Shown piece by piece: positions 30,690 to 40,605 of a stretch of DNA of 64,000 bases (position 1 is its first letter; each line of letters opens with the position of its first letter). A model generated the notes under the pieces. It was given only the letters and a program-made list of their open reading frames with translations. It ran no database searches and was not told the origin of the DNA. The stretch is from Leifsonia soli (GTDB lineage Bacteria; Actinomycetota; Actinomycetes; Actinomycetales; Microbacteriaceae): NCBI RefSeq assembly GCF_013408745.1, contig NZ_JACCBJ010000001.1, forward strand, positions 1,178,001-1,242,000, given 5' to 3'. Made by a program: the position numbers and the translations under genes.

Positions 30690-31157
30690 TCAGCGGCCGT
30701 CGGCGGCGGCCTCCAGCGCGGCGATGTCGAGCTTCCGCATCCCGAGCATCGCCTGATTCGCCCGGGCCGCGCGCGCCGGGTCCGGGTCGGACTGCAGTTC
30801 GAGCAGCCGCTTCGGCACGATCTGCCAGCTGACGCCCCAGGGGTCCTTCAGCCAGCCGCACATGCTCTCCTCGCCGCCGTCCGCGGTGAGCGCCTCCCAC
30901 AATCGGTCGACCTCGGCCTGGTCGTCGCACAGCACCGAGAGCGAGAACGCCTCGGTGAAGCCTCCGGCGGGCCCGGTGTTCATGGCCTGGTACTCGACGC
31001 CGGCGAGGGTGAAGCGCAGCACAACGAGGCCGTCCGGCATGCCCTCCCCGAAGCGCTGGACCTCCAGGATCTCGGAGCCGGGGATCAACGACGTGTACAG
31101 CCGGGCCGCCTCCTCCACCCCCTTCTCGAACCACAGGAACGAACTGACCTTCTGCAT
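30690..31157 (-). CDS. VOC-family protein (PhnB-like)
   Basis: Vicinal-oxygen-chelate fold protein of 155 residues, related to PhnB / 3-demethylubiquinone methyltransferase-like proteins: start KVSSFLWFEKGVEEAARLY, a middle NTGPAGGFTEAFSLSV, and CGWLKDPWGVSWQIVP at the metal-site strand. Substrate unknown. The ATG at 31157 is placed by GGAGGGG about 5 nt upstream. It diverges from the SGNH hydrolase gene. Confidence 0.88.
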   Translation of the reverse strand: MQKVSSFLWFEKGVEEAARLYTSLIPGSEILEVQRFGEGMPDGLVVLRFTLAGVEYQAMNTGPAGGFTEAFSLSVLCDDQAEVDRLWEALTADGGEESMCGWLKDPWGVSWQIVPKRLLELQSDPDPARAARANQAMLGMRKLDIAALEAAADGR

Positions 31158-31253
31158 GGGTCCCCCTCCATCGCCTCGTCCGCGGGCCGCATCGTCCGCG
31201 GGCCGCGCCCTCCGTCGGACGCGGTCGATGCGGCCCATGGTAGCCGCGCGGAG

Positions 31254-31259
31254 TAGCGT
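31254..31259 (+). promoter_or_regulatory. Leaderless -10 of the SGNH hydrolase gene
   Basis: TAGCGT ends 7 nt before the GTG at 31267. Confidence 0.5.
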
Positions 31260-31266
31260 TGCACCC

Positions 31267-32055
31267 GTGTCCAGCACCGCATTCGCCAGCTACATCGCCA
31301 TCGGAGACAGCTTCACGGAGGGCGTCGGCGACGAGCTGCCCGACGGCCGCGTCCGGGGCTGGGCGGACTTCGTGGCTCTCGGGATGGCCGCTGCCGCCGA
31401 CGGGCCGTTCCGGTACGCGAACCTCGCGGTGCGCGGCCGCAAGCTCGGGCCGATCGTCGCCGAGCAGGTCGATCCGGCGATCGCGCAGCATCCCGACCTC
31501 GTCAGCCTCAACGGCGGCGGCAACGACATCATGCGACCCCGCGTCTCGATCGACGCCGTCGCGCAGACACTGATGGATGCTGCGGACCGCGTCGTGGCGT
31601 CCGGCAGCCACATGCTGCTGCTGAGCGGCGCGAACCCGAGCGCGCACCTGCCCCTCGGCGGTCTCATCCGTCGCCGCGGCGAGGAGCTCGCGGCGGCCGT
31701 CCGGGCGATGCTCCCCCGCGAGGGCATCACCTTCGTCGACAACTGGGCCGATGAAGGCCTGGAGGACATCCGCTACTGGTCGGAGGACCGTCTGCACCTC
31801 GGCCCGCTCGGGCACGCGCGGGTGGCGAGCAACGTGCTGACGGCGTTCGGCATCCCGGTGCCGGTCGAGTGGGGCGTCGAGGAGGTCGCCGCCGCGCCGC
31901 CGGGCGCGCGCACCCGCCGCACCGCCGAGTACTACCGCCGTCACGTGCTGCCGTGGATCGGCCGCCGGCTCACCGGGCGCTCCTCCGGAGACGGCCGCGC
32001 CGCGAAGATCGCCGAGCTGACCGTGGTCGACCCGGAGACCCTCCGCCCGCTCTGA
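31267..32055 (+). CDS. SGNH/GDSL hydrolase family protein
   Basis: Esterase/lipase-type hydrolase of 262 residues. The blocks of the family are visible: nucleophile Ser15 in IGDSFTEG, a conserved Gly in the second block, NGGGNDI with the oxyanion Asn, and DRLHLGPLGH carrying the Asp-His pair. No signal peptide, so intracellular. A C-terminal extension of about 65 residues is basic. The natural substrate is unknown. GTG start at 31267. Confidence 0.92.
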   Translation: MSSTAFASYIAIGDSFTEGVGDELPDGRVRGWADFVALGMAAAADGPFRYANLAVRGRKLGPIVAEQVDPAIAQHPDLVSLNGGGNDIMRPRVSIDAVAQTLMDAADRVVASGSHMLLLSGANPSAHLPLGGLIRRRGEELAAAVRAMLPREGITFVDNWADEGLEDIRYWSEDRLHLGPLGHARVASNVLTAFGIPVPVEWGVEEVAAAPPGARTRRTAEYYRRHVLPWIGRRLTGRSSGDGRAAKIAELTVVDPETLRPL

Positions 32056-32085
32056 CCTCCGCGCCGCCTACGGCCACGTCGAGTG

Positions 32086-32131
32086 GACACGACACGCCGT
32101 CCGGCGCCGGGCGCGGACGGCGTGTCGTGTC
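32086..32131. terminator. Bidirectional terminator
   Basis: Perfect 18-nt arms (GACACGACACGCCGTCCG at 32086-32103; its complement at 32114-32131) enclose a 10-nt GC loop between the convergent SGNH and phosphoketolase genes. Confidence 0.8.
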
Positions 32132-32155
32132 AACCGAGTGCACGGGAGACCCGGG

Positions 32156-34588
32156 TCAGTCGTTGTCGCCGCCGGTCGTGTCGAACCGGGTCGTGCGGTC
32201 GCCGCCGGCCCAGGTCCACTCCGCCACCTCGGGGATGTCCTCCCCGTGCTCGCGCGTGTACTGGCGCGCCCGCAGGCGGGCGTCCTGCATCTCCTGACGC
32301 AGCTCGGCCTCGCGGGCGGCCAGTCCGGGGACGCGGTCGATCACGTCGATCACCAGGTGGTAGCGGTCGAGGTCGTTGAGCATCACCATGTCGAACGGTG
32401 TCGTCGTCGTGCCCTCCTCCTTGTAGCCGCGCACGTGCAGGTTGGCGTGCCCGTTGCGGCGGTAGGTGAGCCGGTGGATGAGCCACGGGTAGCCGTGGTA
32501 CGCGAAGATGACGGGCTTGTCCGCGGTGAACAGCGCGTCGTACTCGCGGTCGTTCAGCCCGTGCGGATGCTCCCCCTCGCTCTGCAGCCGCATCAGGTCG
32601 ACGACGTTCACCACGCGCACCTTCAGGTCGGGCAGCCGGCGGCGCAGGATGTCGGCCGCGGCGAGGGTCTCGAGCGTCGGGATGTCACCGGCGCAGCCGA
32701 GCACCACATCCGGCTCCTCCCCCTCCACCTCGGTCCCGGCCCACGGGAAGATGCCGATGCCGCGCGTGCAGTGCGCGATGGCCTCCTCCATGGTCAGCCA
32801 GTTCGGAGCGGGCTGCTTGCCGGCGACGACCACGTTCACATAGTCGACCGACCGCAGGCAGTGGTCGTAGGTCGACAGCAGCGTGTTGGCGTCGAACGGC
32901 AGGTAGACGCGCACAACGTCGGCCTTCTTGTTGACCACGTGATCGATGAAGCCCGGGTCCTGGTGCGACGCGCCGTTGTGGTCCTGCCGCCAGACATGCG
33001 AGCTGAGCAGGTAGTTGAGGGAGGCGACCGGTCGGCGCCAGGAGACCTCGCCGGCCGACTTCAGCCACTTGGCGTGCTGGTTGAACATCGAGTCGACGAT
33101 GTGGATGAACGCCTCGTACGACGTGAACACGCCGTGGCGGCCGGTCAGCAGGTAACCCTCCAGCCAGCCCTGGCACTGGTGCTCGCTGAGCACCTCCATC
33201 GCGCGGCCTGTCGGCGCGAGGTGATTGTCCGCGTCGATCGGCAGGTAGCCGGCGTTCCACTGCTTGCTGGTCGTCTCGAACACGGCCTGGAGCCGGTTGG
33301 ATGCGATCTCGTCCGGGCCGAACAGCCGGAAGTCGTGCGGGTTGGCGATCATCACATCCCGCAGCCACTCGCCCAGGACGCGGGTCGCCTCCGCGACGGT
33401 CTCGCCGGGCGCGGGCACGTCGACGGCGTAGTCGCGGAAGTCGGGCAGCCGCAGGTCGCGCCGCAGCAGGCCGCCGTTCGACACCGGGTTGGCGCTCATC
33501 CGCCGTTCGCCCTCGGGGGCGAGGCCGGTGATCAGCTCGATCGGGCGTCCCTGCTCGTCGAACAGCTCCTCCGGGCGGTACGACGCGAGCCAGCTCTCCA
33601 GCAGCCGCGTGTGCGCCTCGGTGTCGCGGGCGTTCGCGAGCGGGACCTGGTGCGAGCGCCAGTTGTTCTCGGCGGGGTGCCCGTCGATCTCGGCGGGGCA
33701 GGTCCATCCCTTCGGGGTGCGGAGGATGAGCATCGGCCACGCGGGACGGCCGTCCAGCTCTCCGGCCGCCGCTGCCGCCTTGATCTCCGCGATCCGGTCG
33801 AGGATCTCGTCCAGCGTCGCAGCCATCCGCTCATGCACCGCGCGGGGGTCCTCGATGTCGAACGCGCCGGAGACGATGTAGGGCGTGTATCCGTAGCCGC
33901 GCATCAGATCGAGCAGCTCGGACTCGGGGATGCGCGCGAGCACGGTCGGGTTGGCGATCTTGTATCCGTTGAGGTGCAGGATCGGCAGGACGACGCCGTC
34001 CTGCTCCGGGTTCAGGAACTTGTTGGAGTGCCAGGCGGTCGCGAGCGGTCCGGTCTCGGCCTCGCCGTCGCCGACGACAGCCGCCACCAGAAGGTCCGGG
34101 TTGTCGAACGCGGCGCCGTACGCGTGCGAGAGGGCGTAGCCGAGCTCGCCACCCTCGTGAATCGAGCCGGGCGTCTGGGGAGCCGCATGGCTCGGGATGC
34201 CGCCGGGGAAGGAGAACTGGCGGAACAGGCGGCGCAGGCCGTCCTCGCTCCGGTCGATCGCGCTGTACAGCTCGCTGTACGTCCCGTCGAGGTAGGCGCC
34301 GGCGACGACGCCCGGCCCGCCGTGGCCGGGGCCGGCGACGAAGAGGGTGTTCAGGTCGCGCTCGCGGATGACGCGGTTCAGGTGCGCGTAGATGAAGTTG
34401 AGCCCCGGAGTCGTCCCCCAGTGGCCGAGCAGCCGCGGCTTGATGTCGTCGCGCGAGAGCGGCCGCCGCAGCAACGGGTTGTCGAGCAGGTAGATCTGCC
34501 CGACGGACAGATAGTTCGCCGCGCGCCACCAGGCGTCGATGCGGTCGAGGGTGTGTTCGTCCAGGGTGCGCTCCGCGGCCGTCGTCAT
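32156..34588 (-). CDS. xfp: Phosphoketolase (xylulose-5-P / fructose-6-P)
   Basis: Thiamine-diphosphate enzyme that phosphorolytically cleaves xylulose 5-phosphate (and perhaps fructose 6-phosphate) to acetyl phosphate plus glyceraldehyde 3-phosphate or erythrose 4-phosphate. The product has 810 residues, a full-length family member. Signatures seen: [15 protein letters not shown] and the ThDP site [15 protein letters not shown]. Acetyl phosphate users (ack, pta) are not in the window, so this is a free-standing bypass gene. ATG at 34588, with TAGGAT 6 nt upstream. Confidence 0.96.
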   Translation of the reverse strand: MTTAAERTLDEHTLDRIDAWWRAANYLSVGQIYLLDNPLLRRPLSRDDIKPRLLGHWGTTPGLNFIYAHLNRVIRERDLNTLFVAGPGHGGPGVVAGAYLDGTYSELYSAIDRSEDGLRRLFRQFSFPGGIPSHAAPQTPGSIHEGGELGYALSHAYGAAFDNPDLLVAAVVGDGEAETGPLATAWHSNKFLNPEQDGVVLPILHLNGYKIANPTVLARIPESELLDLMRGYGYTPYIVSGAFDIEDPRAVHERMAATLDEILDRIAEIKAAAAAGELDGRPAWPMLILRTPKGWTCPAEIDGHPAENNWRSHQVPLANARDTEAHTRLLESWLASYRPEELFDEQGRPIELITGLAPEGERRMSANPVSNGGLLRRDLRLPDFRDYAVDVPAPGETVAEATRVLGEWLRDVMIANPHDFRLFGPDEIASNRLQAVFETTSKQWNAGYLPIDADNHLAPTGRAMEVLSEHQCQGWLEGYLLTGRHGVFTSYEAFIHIVDSMFNQHAKWLKSAGEVSWRRPVASLNYLLSSHVWRQDHNGASHQDPGFIDHVVNKKADVVRVYLPFDANTLLSTYDHCLRSVDYVNVVVAGKQPAPNWLTMEEAIAHCTRGIGIFPWAGTEVEGEEPDVVLGCAGDIPTLETLAAADILRRRLPDLKVRVVNVVDLMRLQSEGEHPHGLNDREYDALFTADKPVIFAYHGYPWLIHRLTYRRNGHANLHVRGYKEEGTTTTPFDMVMLNDLDRYHLVIDVIDRVPGLAAREAELRQEMQDARLRARQYTREHGEDIPEVAEWTWAGGDRTTRFDTTGGDND

Positions 34589-34594
34589 ATCGCG

Positions 34595-34600
34595 ATCCTA
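34595..34600 (-). promoter_or_regulatory. Leaderless -10 of phosphoketolase
   Basis: Minus-strand TAGGAT, close to the ideal TATAAT shape, ends 6 nt before the ATG at 34588. Confidence 0.6.
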
Positions 34601-34727
34601 CGGGGGACCCCGGGGGTGCGACAGGTCCGACAGCTGCCTTTCGGACCGCCGCGGCGCCTGACACAGTCGGCAGCACGGCGGGTCTGACAGGGTCCCCGGG
34701 CGGTGACGGGAAGAGGGCGGAGGAGCC

Positions 34728-35612
34728 ATGAGCAGCACAGCGCAGCGCGCAGCGGCTCTCGGACTGCTCGTCCTCCTCGCCGCCGCTGTCGCCGTGGCGG
34801 GGAGCGTGGCATTCGGGCCGCCACGCCTCCCCGCCATCGGATCCGGCGCGATGTCGCAGCGGAGCTCGCCGCTCGCCGGGCCCGGTGGCGACGCATCCCC
34901 CGTCGGCCCGGCGACTCTCGCAACCCTGCCCGCCGCCACCTTCGATGCGGTGATCCCCCGGCTGTTCGCGTACGACGGGACGGCGGACACGATCACCACG
35001 CGCTACAGCATCGAGACGGACATCGCCCTGTACGGGCGCGACCGTCGCACGCCGGTCGCCCGGCTGCTGGCGGCCGACTTCCTCGGTGCAGCGACCACGG
35101 TCGTCGGCGCCGCTCCGGAGGGCGACTGGACGCTGATCCTCACGCCGGCGCGGGTGACCCTTCCGTCGCAGTCCGGAGGAACGGCGCCGGCGCAGAGCGC
35201 CGCCTGGGTCCGGACGGCGGACGTGCACGGCCCGAAGCAGCTCGCCGACCGCGTCCTGATCTCGGTGGGCCGGCAGTCGCTCACCATCCTGCAGGACGGC
35301 ACGGCGCGACAGACCTTTCCCGTCGGCGTCGGCACCCCGGGCACGCCGACGCCGACGAACACGACCGGATACCTCCAGCAGCGCTACCTCGACCCGCGCC
35401 AGGGCGAGACCGTCCACCCGATCCAGCTCACGTCCCTCCACGCCACCGCCGCCGACGAGCCGTACACCGGTGGCGACGGCGGACTGATCGGGATCCACTA
35501 CGCCGGCGTCAGCACGGGGGCTGTCTCGCACGGCTGCATCCGCGTCGACGCCGACGCCATCGGTGCGGTGGACGAGCTCCCGCTCGGCACCCCCGTGACC
35601 ATCGTCCCGTGA
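34728..35612 (+). CDS. L,D-transpeptidase (YkuD domain)
   Basis: Cell-wall enzyme that cross-links peptidoglycan or attaches proteins to it. The product has 294 residues: an N-terminal signal/anchor (about 8-28), a low-complexity spacer, a domain of unknown type, and a C-terminal YkuD catalytic domain ending in SHGCIRVDA with nucleophile Cys270 and His268. The ATG at 34728 follows a GGAGG site by 4 nt. A lipoprotein gene lies 25 nt downstream on the same strand and is probably cotranscribed. Confidence 0.93.
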   Translation: MSSTAQRAAALGLLVLLAAAVAVAGSVAFGPPRLPAIGSGAMSQRSSPLAGPGGDASPVGPATLATLPAATFDAVIPRLFAYDGTADTITTRYSIETDIALYGRDRRTPVARLLAADFLGAATTVVGAAPEGDWTLILTPARVTLPSQSGGTAPAQSAAWVRTADVHGPKQLADRVLISVGRQSLTILQDGTARQTFPVGVGTPGTPTPTNTTGYLQQRYLDPRQGETVHPIQLTSLHATAADEPYTGGDGGLIGIHYAGVSTGAVSHGCIRVDADAIGAVDELPLGTPVTIVP

Positions 35613-35637
35613 AGCCGCCGCCGGAAAGGAACCGACC

Positions 35638-36087
35638 ATGAGCCACCCCCGAAACCGCATCGCCGCGCTCGCGGCGGTCGCGATCGCCGTCTGCCTGCTC
35701 GCAACCGCCTGCACCGGGACGCCGGCGCCCGGTCCGACGACCGCGCGGCCGACCGCGACCGGCATCGCCGGCCTCCCCACCGGCGTGCAGCAGGCGACGG
35801 ATGTGCCGACCGATGTCCCCAACACCCCGGAGCTCCGGAAGAACGTGGCGCTCGCCTCCTGCGAGAAGGCGGACGGCGGATGGCGCGCGGGCGGAACGGC
35901 CTCCAATCCCACGGACACGGCCGTCGACTACACGATCACGGTCTTCTTCACCACCGACACGGGCACCGTGCTCGGAACGGCGGACACGACCGTCTCCGTC
36001 GGTGCGAAGGAGAAGAAGGACTGGACAGCGACCGCAGCGCTCACGCCCGCGCCCAAGACGGTGTGCGTGCTCCGCGGGGTGGGGTGA
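35638..36087 (+). CDS. Putative lipoprotein
   Basis: The product has 149 residues. A type II signal peptide is clear: basic start, hydrophobic core and lipobox LATAC with Cys25. A Pro/Thr-rich linker follows, then a small beta-type domain (LRKNVALASCEKADGG... VDYTITVFFTTDTG) resembling FxLYD-like extracellular domains. Two cysteines in the mature part could form a disulfide. It follows the L,D-transpeptidase gene by 25 nt, with a good AAAGGAA site. Function unknown. Confidence 0.85.
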   Translation: MSHPRNRIAALAAVAIAVCLLATACTGTPAPGPTTARPTATGIAGLPTGVQQATDVPTDVPNTPELRKNVALASCEKADGGWRAGGTASNPTDTAVDYTITVFFTTDTGTVLGTADTTVSVGAKEKKDWTATAALTPAPKTVCVLRGVG

Positions 36088-36095
36088 GCGCACCT

Positions 36096-36123
36096 CCTCG
36101 CCGCGCTACGCCGCACGGCGAGG
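36096..36123 (+). terminator. Terminator after the lipoprotein gene
   Basis: An 8-bp stem (CCTCGCCG, 36096-36103; CGGCGAGG, 36116-36123) with a 12-nt loop lies 8 nt after the lipoprotein stop codon. Confidence 0.6.
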
Positions 36124-36157
36124 CGCCGGGGCCCTAGCCCGTTCCACGACGGCGCGC

Positions 36158-36163
36158 TAGCGT
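36158..36163 (+). promoter_or_regulatory. Leaderless -10 of the GNAT gene
   Basis: TAGCGT ends 6 nt before the ATG at 36170. Confidence 0.55.
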
Positions 36164-36169
36164 CGAGGT

Positions 36170-36739
36170 ATGAGCGACACTGTGGTCCGGCCGGTCGACG
36201 ATGCCGTCTGGGGCGACCTGGAGACCGTGTTCAGCACCCCGGGCGACCCGTCGGGATGCTGGTGCCAGTGGTTCAAGGTGCCCCGGGCGCAGAACGACCG
36301 GATCTCGGTGGACGAGCGCCGCGAGCTGCTGCACGAGCAGGTGCGGTCCGGTTCGCCGGGAGTCATCGCCTGGATCGACGGACAGCCCGTCGGCTGGGCC
36401 GCTGTGGAGCCGTACTCGGCCTACCCGACGCTCGCCCGCTCCCCCATCACCCGCAGGCGCGACGACGACCCCGCCGACCCGTGGGCGGTGACGTGCTTCG
36501 TGGTCCGGTCCGAGTTCCGCCGGCAGGGCATCGCCCGTGCGCTGCTGGACGGCGCGGTCGCGCATGCCCGCACGCAGGGCGCCGAGGTCGTCGAGGGGTA
36601 TCCGGTCGACCCGGAGGTCCGGCCCTCGCTGTCCACGGCGGAGCGCTATCACGGCACCGTCGCGCTGTTCCGCGACGGCGGGTTCGAGGTGGTGCGCCGC
36701 CCGAGCGCGACGCGCGCCATCATGCGGCGGACGGTCTGA
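36170..36739 (+). CDS. GNAT-family N-acetyltransferase
   Basis: The product has 189 residues. The acetyl-CoA-binding motif A is seen as VTCFVVRSEFRRQGIARALL, with the RRQGIA pyrophosphate loop, preceded by VGWAAVEPYS. An N-terminal CWCQWFK segment is typical of a subgroup of these proteins. Substrate unknown. Monocistronic, leaderless. Confidence 0.9.
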   Translation: MSDTVVRPVDDAVWGDLETVFSTPGDPSGCWCQWFKVPRAQNDRISVDERRELLHEQVRSGSPGVIAWIDGQPVGWAAVEPYSAYPTLARSPITRRRDDDPADPWAVTCFVVRSEFRRQGIARALLDGAVAHARTQGAEVVEGYPVDPEVRPSLSTAERYHGTVALFRDGGFEVVRRPSATRAIMRRTV

Positions 36740-36784
36740 ACCCCTCCGCCGTCCGGCGGCGCGTTCGACGGTGCCGCCGGCCGG

Positions 36785-36790
36785 TAAGCT
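36785..36790 (+). promoter_or_regulatory. Leaderless -10 of the EamA transporter gene
   Basis: TAAGCT ends 7 nt before the GTG at 36798. Confidence 0.5.
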
Positions 36791-36797
36791 CGACCGG

Positions 36798-37685
36798 GTG
36801 AGCTCCACCCGTCGCGACCGCCTCGTCGGCGCGGGCACCCAGGTGGCGACGGAAGTGAGCATCAACTACGGGTCGGCGCTCGCCGGCCTCCTCATCCCGA
36901 TCGTCGGATCCATCGTCGTCGTCGCCGCACGACAGGTCGTGACGGCCGTGGCGGTCCTGCCGTTCTACCGGCCGCGCCGCGCGGAGCTGACCTGGCGGCG
37001 GCTGTGGCCGGCCCTCGCGCTCGGCGTGGTGCTCGCCGCCATGAACCTGAGCTTCTACGAAGCCGTCGGGCGGCTCGGGCTCGGCATCGCCGCCACCATC
37101 GAGTTCCTCGGGCCGTTCGCCCTCGCCCTGGCCGGTTCGCGGCGTCTGCTCGATGCGGGATGCGCGGTGGCCGCCGCGGCGGGCGTCCTGCTCCTGACGG
37201 CCACCGAGGGGACGGTCGACCCGCTCGGCGTCGCCCTCGCCCTCACCGCTGCCGCCGCCTGGGCCGCCTACATCCTGCTCACCCGTCAGGTCGCGATGCG
37301 CCTCCCGGGGCTCGAGGGCCTGAGCGTGGCGAGCGTCGTCTCGACCGTCCTGACCGTGCCGCTCGCCCTCGTCGTCATCGACTACAGCCGGGTGGATGCG
37401 CGGGTGCTGCTCCTGCTGCTCGCCCTCGGCGTCCTGTCGTCGGCCGTCCCCTACAGCCTCGACACCTTCATCCTGCGTCGCATCACGCCACGGCTGTACG
37501 CCGTCATCACGAGCTTCGGACCGGTGGTCGCGACCGTGTTCGGCGTGATCGTCCTGGGTGAGCGCTTCACGCTCATCCAGCTGATCGGCATCCTGGTGGT
37601 CTGCCTCGCAGCGGGGATCACCATCGCCACGCAGCGCGACCATCCCCGGTCCGAGCTGGAGCAGACCGCCGAGTCCGTTCCCTGA
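36798..37685 (+). CDS. EamA-family (RhtA-like) exporter
   Basis: Inner-membrane protein of the drug/metabolite transporter superfamily with about 10 hydrophobic helices in two EamA repeats. The product has 295 residues. The motif GIAATIEFLGPFALAL in the first repeat and ITSFGPVVATVFGVIVLGE in the second are like threonine/homoserine exporter RhtA. Substrate is inferred only. GTG at 36798. It converges on the ABC permease gene with 13 nt between the stop codons. Confidence 0.9.
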   Translation: MSSTRRDRLVGAGTQVATEVSINYGSALAGLLIPIVGSIVVVAARQVVTAVAVLPFYRPRRAELTWRRLWPALALGVVLAAMNLSFYEAVGRLGLGIAATIEFLGPFALALAGSRRLLDAGCAVAAAAGVLLLTATEGTVDPLGVALALTAAAAWAAYILLTRQVAMRLPGLEGLSVASVVSTVLTVPLALVVIDYSRVDARVLLLLLALGVLSSAVPYSLDTFILRRITPRLYAVITSFGPVVATVFGVIVLGERFTLIQLIGILVVCLAAGITIATQRDHPRSELEQTAESVP

Positions 37686-37698
37686 TGCGTCCGGCGGG

Positions 37699-38616
37699 TC
37701 AGCTCAGGATGTCCTTCGTGGTGAAGCGGCCGACGGCCAGCGCACCGAAGACGACGATGTAGCCGAGCTGCAGCAACGCGTTGTCGCCGAACGAGTCCCA
37801 CGAGATCGGGTCGCGCAGGAAGTCGCCGAACCCGAGCCAGTAGTGGCTGAACAGCCACGGGTGGAGCCCGTCCAGCTGCGGCAGCTGGTCGAGCACCTGC
37901 GAGACGACGGCGAGCACCGCGGTCGCGGCCATCGCGCCCACCGGCACGTCCGTCAGCGTCGAGAGGAACAGCCCGATCGCGCACAGCCCGAGCAGCGACA
38001 CCACGATGTAGAGGGCGATCAGCAGGAGCCGCAGGTACGCATCGCCCATGCTCACCTGGACGCCGGACAGCAGCGTGACCGGCCCGATCGGGAAGAGCAG
38101 CATCCCGATCAGGGTTCCCGCCAGCCCCACGACCAGGGCGGCCGCGATGCAGAACACGGCACAGCCCGCATACTTGACCGCCAGCAGCCGGAGGCGCCCG
38201 GCCGGCGCGATCACGAGGTAACGGAGGGTGCCGTGGCTCGCCTCACCGGCGATCGTGTCGCCCGCCACCACCCCGATCGTCAGCGGCAGGAACAGCGGGA
38301 CGCACACGACGAGGGCGGTGAAGGCGACGAACAGCCCGTTCGACGTGATCTCGCTGAGGAAGGCGGGACCGCGCGAACTGCCGCCGGTGACCCGCACCGC
38401 GATCGCGATCAGCAGCGGGATGGCCGCGAGAGCCCCCAGCATCGCCCAGGTGCGCCAGCGCCGGAACATGACCGAGATCTCCGACCCGAGCAGCGCCCAG
38501 CCTCCGCTCGCGCGCTCCCTCCGCGCCGCGATGCCCCCGGCCGCGCGGGCGCTCGGCGGAGGGACCGCGTGGTCGATCGGGACCTGCCCGGCGTCCGACA
38601 GCTCACTGCTCGACAT
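37699..38616 (-). CDS. ABC-2 type transporter permease
   Basis: The product has 305 residues with about six membrane spans, ABC-2 type, including VVAGDTIAGEASHGTLRYLVI, a recognisable motif of this permease group. The ATG at 38616 overlaps the ATPase gene by 14 nt. With the ATPase and the LolA-like protein it forms a three-gene exporter operon; the cargo is unknown. Confidence 0.9.
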   Translation of the reverse strand: MSSSELSDAGQVPIDHAVPPPSARAAGGIAARRERASGGWALLGSEISVMFRRWRTWAMLGALAAIPLLIAIAVRVTGGSSRGPAFLSEITSNGLFVAFTALVVCVPLFLPLTIGVVAGDTIAGEASHGTLRYLVIAPAGRLRLLAVKYAGCAVFCIAAALVVGLAGTLIGMLLFPIGPVTLLSGVQVSMGDAYLRLLLIALYIVVSLLGLCAIGLFLSTLTDVPVGAMAATAVLAVVSQVLDQLPQLDGLHPWLFSHYWLGFGDFLRDPISWDSFGDNALLQLGYIVVFGALAVGRFTTKDILS

Positions 38617-39538
38617 CGAAGCCCTCCCCGGTGAGCTCCACGAAACGCTCCTCCAGGCTGGACGAGCGCACCGCGAATCCGCGCAGCCGGACGCCGTCGC
38701 CGACGAGCGCCGCCGACAGGTCCTCCGCCGCAGGCGCCGGCGAGCCGAGCGAGGCCTCCACGCCGTCCCCGGTGGCGACCGGCTCCAGGCCGAACCGCGC
38801 GAGCACCCCGGATGCCAGGGCGGTGTCCGGGGTCTCGATGGCGACCCGGGGGCCGGAAGCGCTGCGGAGCTCGTCGAGCGACCCCTGCGCCGCCAGCCGG
38901 CCGGTGCGCATGATCGCCGCGTGGGTGCAGACCTGCTCGATCTCGGCCAGCAGGTGGCTGGACACGAACACGGTCGTCCCCTCATCGGCGAGCGACCGCA
39001 CCAGGGCGCGGACTTCGCGGGTGCCCTGCGGGTCCAGCCCGTTCGTCGGCTCATCGAGCACCAGGAGATCGCGGTCGGTGAGCAGGGCGCCGGCGATGCC
39101 GAGCCGCTGCTTCATCCCGAGCGAATAGGCGCGGACGTGCTTGCCGGCCGCGTGCGAGAGACCGACGCGCTCGAGAGCCGCCTCGACCCGCGCCCGCCGC
39201 GTCGCGCCCGGCGCGTACCGGTCGGCGGTGTCGCGCCGCATCAGGTTCGCGGCGCCCGACAGGTACGGAGCGAACGCCGGCCCCTCGACCAGGGCGCCGA
39301 CGCGCGGCAGCACGCGCGCGCCGCGGTCGGGCATCGGCTCCCCCAGCACGCGGATCGAGCCGGCGGACGGCGACACGAGGCCCAGCAGCATCCGGATCGT
39401 CGTGGTCTTCCCCGACCCGTTCGGGCCGAGGAACCCGAACACCGAGCCGCGCGGCACGTCGAGGTCGAGGCCGTCGACGACCGCCCGCGACCGGAAGCGC
39501 TTGGTGAGCCCGCTGGTCGCGATCGCCGCGTCGGTCAC
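38603..39538 (-). CDS. ABC transporter ATP-binding protein
   Basis: The product has 311 residues: Walker A GPNGSGKTT near residue 38, signature YSLGMKQRL, Walker B LLVLDEPTNGLDPQG, H-loop SSHLL. This is the exporter (CcmA/drug-type) class. The GTG at 39538 overlaps the upstream gene by 4 nt (GTGA), and it overlaps the permease downstream. Confidence 0.95.
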   Translation of the reverse strand: MTDAAIATSGLTKRFRSRAVVDGLDLDVPRGSVFGFLGPNGSGKTTTIRMLLGLVSPSAGSIRVLGEPMPDRGARVLPRVGALVEGPAFAPYLSGAANLMRRDTADRYAPGATRRARVEAALERVGLSHAAGKHVRAYSLGMKQRLGIAGALLTDRDLLVLDEPTNGLDPQGTREVRALVRSLADEGTTVFVSSHLLAEIEQVCTHAAIMRTGRLAAQGSLDELRSASGPRVAIETPDTALASGVLARFGLEPVATGDGVEASLGSPAPAAEDLSAALVGDGVRLRGFAVRSSSLEERFVELTGEGFDVEQ

Positions 39539-40599
39539 TGCCCCGTCGCCTGCGCGGCCGCGGTCTGCAAGGTCGAGACCGGCACGGACCCGGCCAGGAC
39601 GCGGCCGTCCGCGGTGATCAGCACCGACACCAGCGAGGAGCTGAGCGCCCGGCCGCCGTCGACGGGCTGCGTCAGCTGCGCGAAGAGCGGATCGTCGGCA
39701 ACCCCGGCCGGAGCGGATCCCGCGGGCAGGGAGACGACGGTCGCCCAGCCCTCGCCGGAGACCGCCGGCTTGTGGTGCGCACCCGCGGCGTCCTTCGCCT
39801 GCGCGCCGGTCGGCAGCTTCTGCTCGGACACGCTCGCGCCCTTCGGCGGCGTGAATGCGAAGACGCCGGCATCCGGCTTCTGGTCGCTGAACGCGGTGAA
39901 CCCGGCCTCGAACGCAGGGGCGCCGGCACCGCGGGCGGTGACGGCCACCTTCAGCGGGATGCCGGTCCTGCCGTCGACGGCGATGGAGACGGAGCCGATC
40001 AGGGTCGCGTCGGTGCGCGGCGTGAGCACGAGGTCGTAGGCGTCGCGCCCGGCCACCGTGGTGGCGTCGCCGAGGGACACCTTCGTGGACGGATCGACCG
40101 CGGCGAGGAAGCGCTGCGCCAGCTGCGACGGGGTCAGCGCGGTGGCGTCGGGCGTCGGCGTCGCCTTTCGGGAGTCGGGGACGGTGGCGTGCGCGACCTT
40201 CTCGCCGTTCGACTGGTACAGCCACAGGTCCGTGCCGTTGCGGATCGCATCCCGCTCGGCCAGCTTGTCGAGCACCTGGACGCGCACGTGCGTCGGGCCG
40301 TCGACCCACACCTTGGCGGTGTGGTCGGAGAGGGCCAGCTCGAGCAGGTTCGCGGCGTCGCCGTCGTCCATGCCCTTCGAGGTGGTCGCGGGGAGGTCGG
40401 GAAGCCCGAGGTCGGAGCTCTGCTCGACCGTGCCGGAGAACGAGCGGGTGTCGCTCGCGGCGACCAGTCGCAGCACATCGGCCGGTGACTTCACGGGGAG
40501 GTCGGACGCTCCCGCGGCGAGGGGCGAGACGATGACGGCGGCGGCGATCGCCACGGGGGCGACGACGGCGGGCGCCCAGCGCATCCAACGGTGTTCCAT
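39535..40599 (-). CDS. LolA-like / DUF2092-type exported protein
   Basis: The product has 354 residues with a signal peptide or anchor (about 10-30). The body has an alternating beta pattern with GTDLWLYQSNGEKV and VAGRDAYDLVLTPR, as in MucB/RseB and LolA-like lipid-binding folds. Its coupling to an ABC exporter suggests a partner that binds an exported lipid or lipoprotein, which is inference. ATG at 40599 with TACCCT 6 nt upstream. Confidence 0.82.
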   Translation of the reverse strand: MEHRWMRWAPAVVAPVAIAAAVIVSPLAAGASDLPVKSPADVLRLVAASDTRSFSGTVEQSSDLGLPDLPATTSKGMDDGDAANLLELALSDHTAKVWVDGPTHVRVQVLDKLAERDAIRNGTDLWLYQSNGEKVAHATVPDSRKATPTPDATALTPSQLAQRFLAAVDPSTKVSLGDATTVAGRDAYDLVLTPRTDATLIGSVSIAVDGRTGIPLKVAVTARGAGAPAFEAGFTAFSDQKPDAGVFAFTPPKGASVSEQKLPTGAQAKDAAGAHHKPAVSGEGWATVVSLPAGSAPAGVADDPLFAQLTQPVDGGRALSSSLVSVLITADGRVLAGSVPVSTLQTAAAQATGQ

Positions 40600-40605
40600 A
40601 GTCCG

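Noticed and set aside
30616..32131. Treating the inverted repeats at 30616-30671 and 32086-32131 as further copies of the 66-bp palindrome family
   Set aside because: Arm length, loop length and the T5 tract do not match; both lie between convergent genes and fit ordinary bidirectional terminators.
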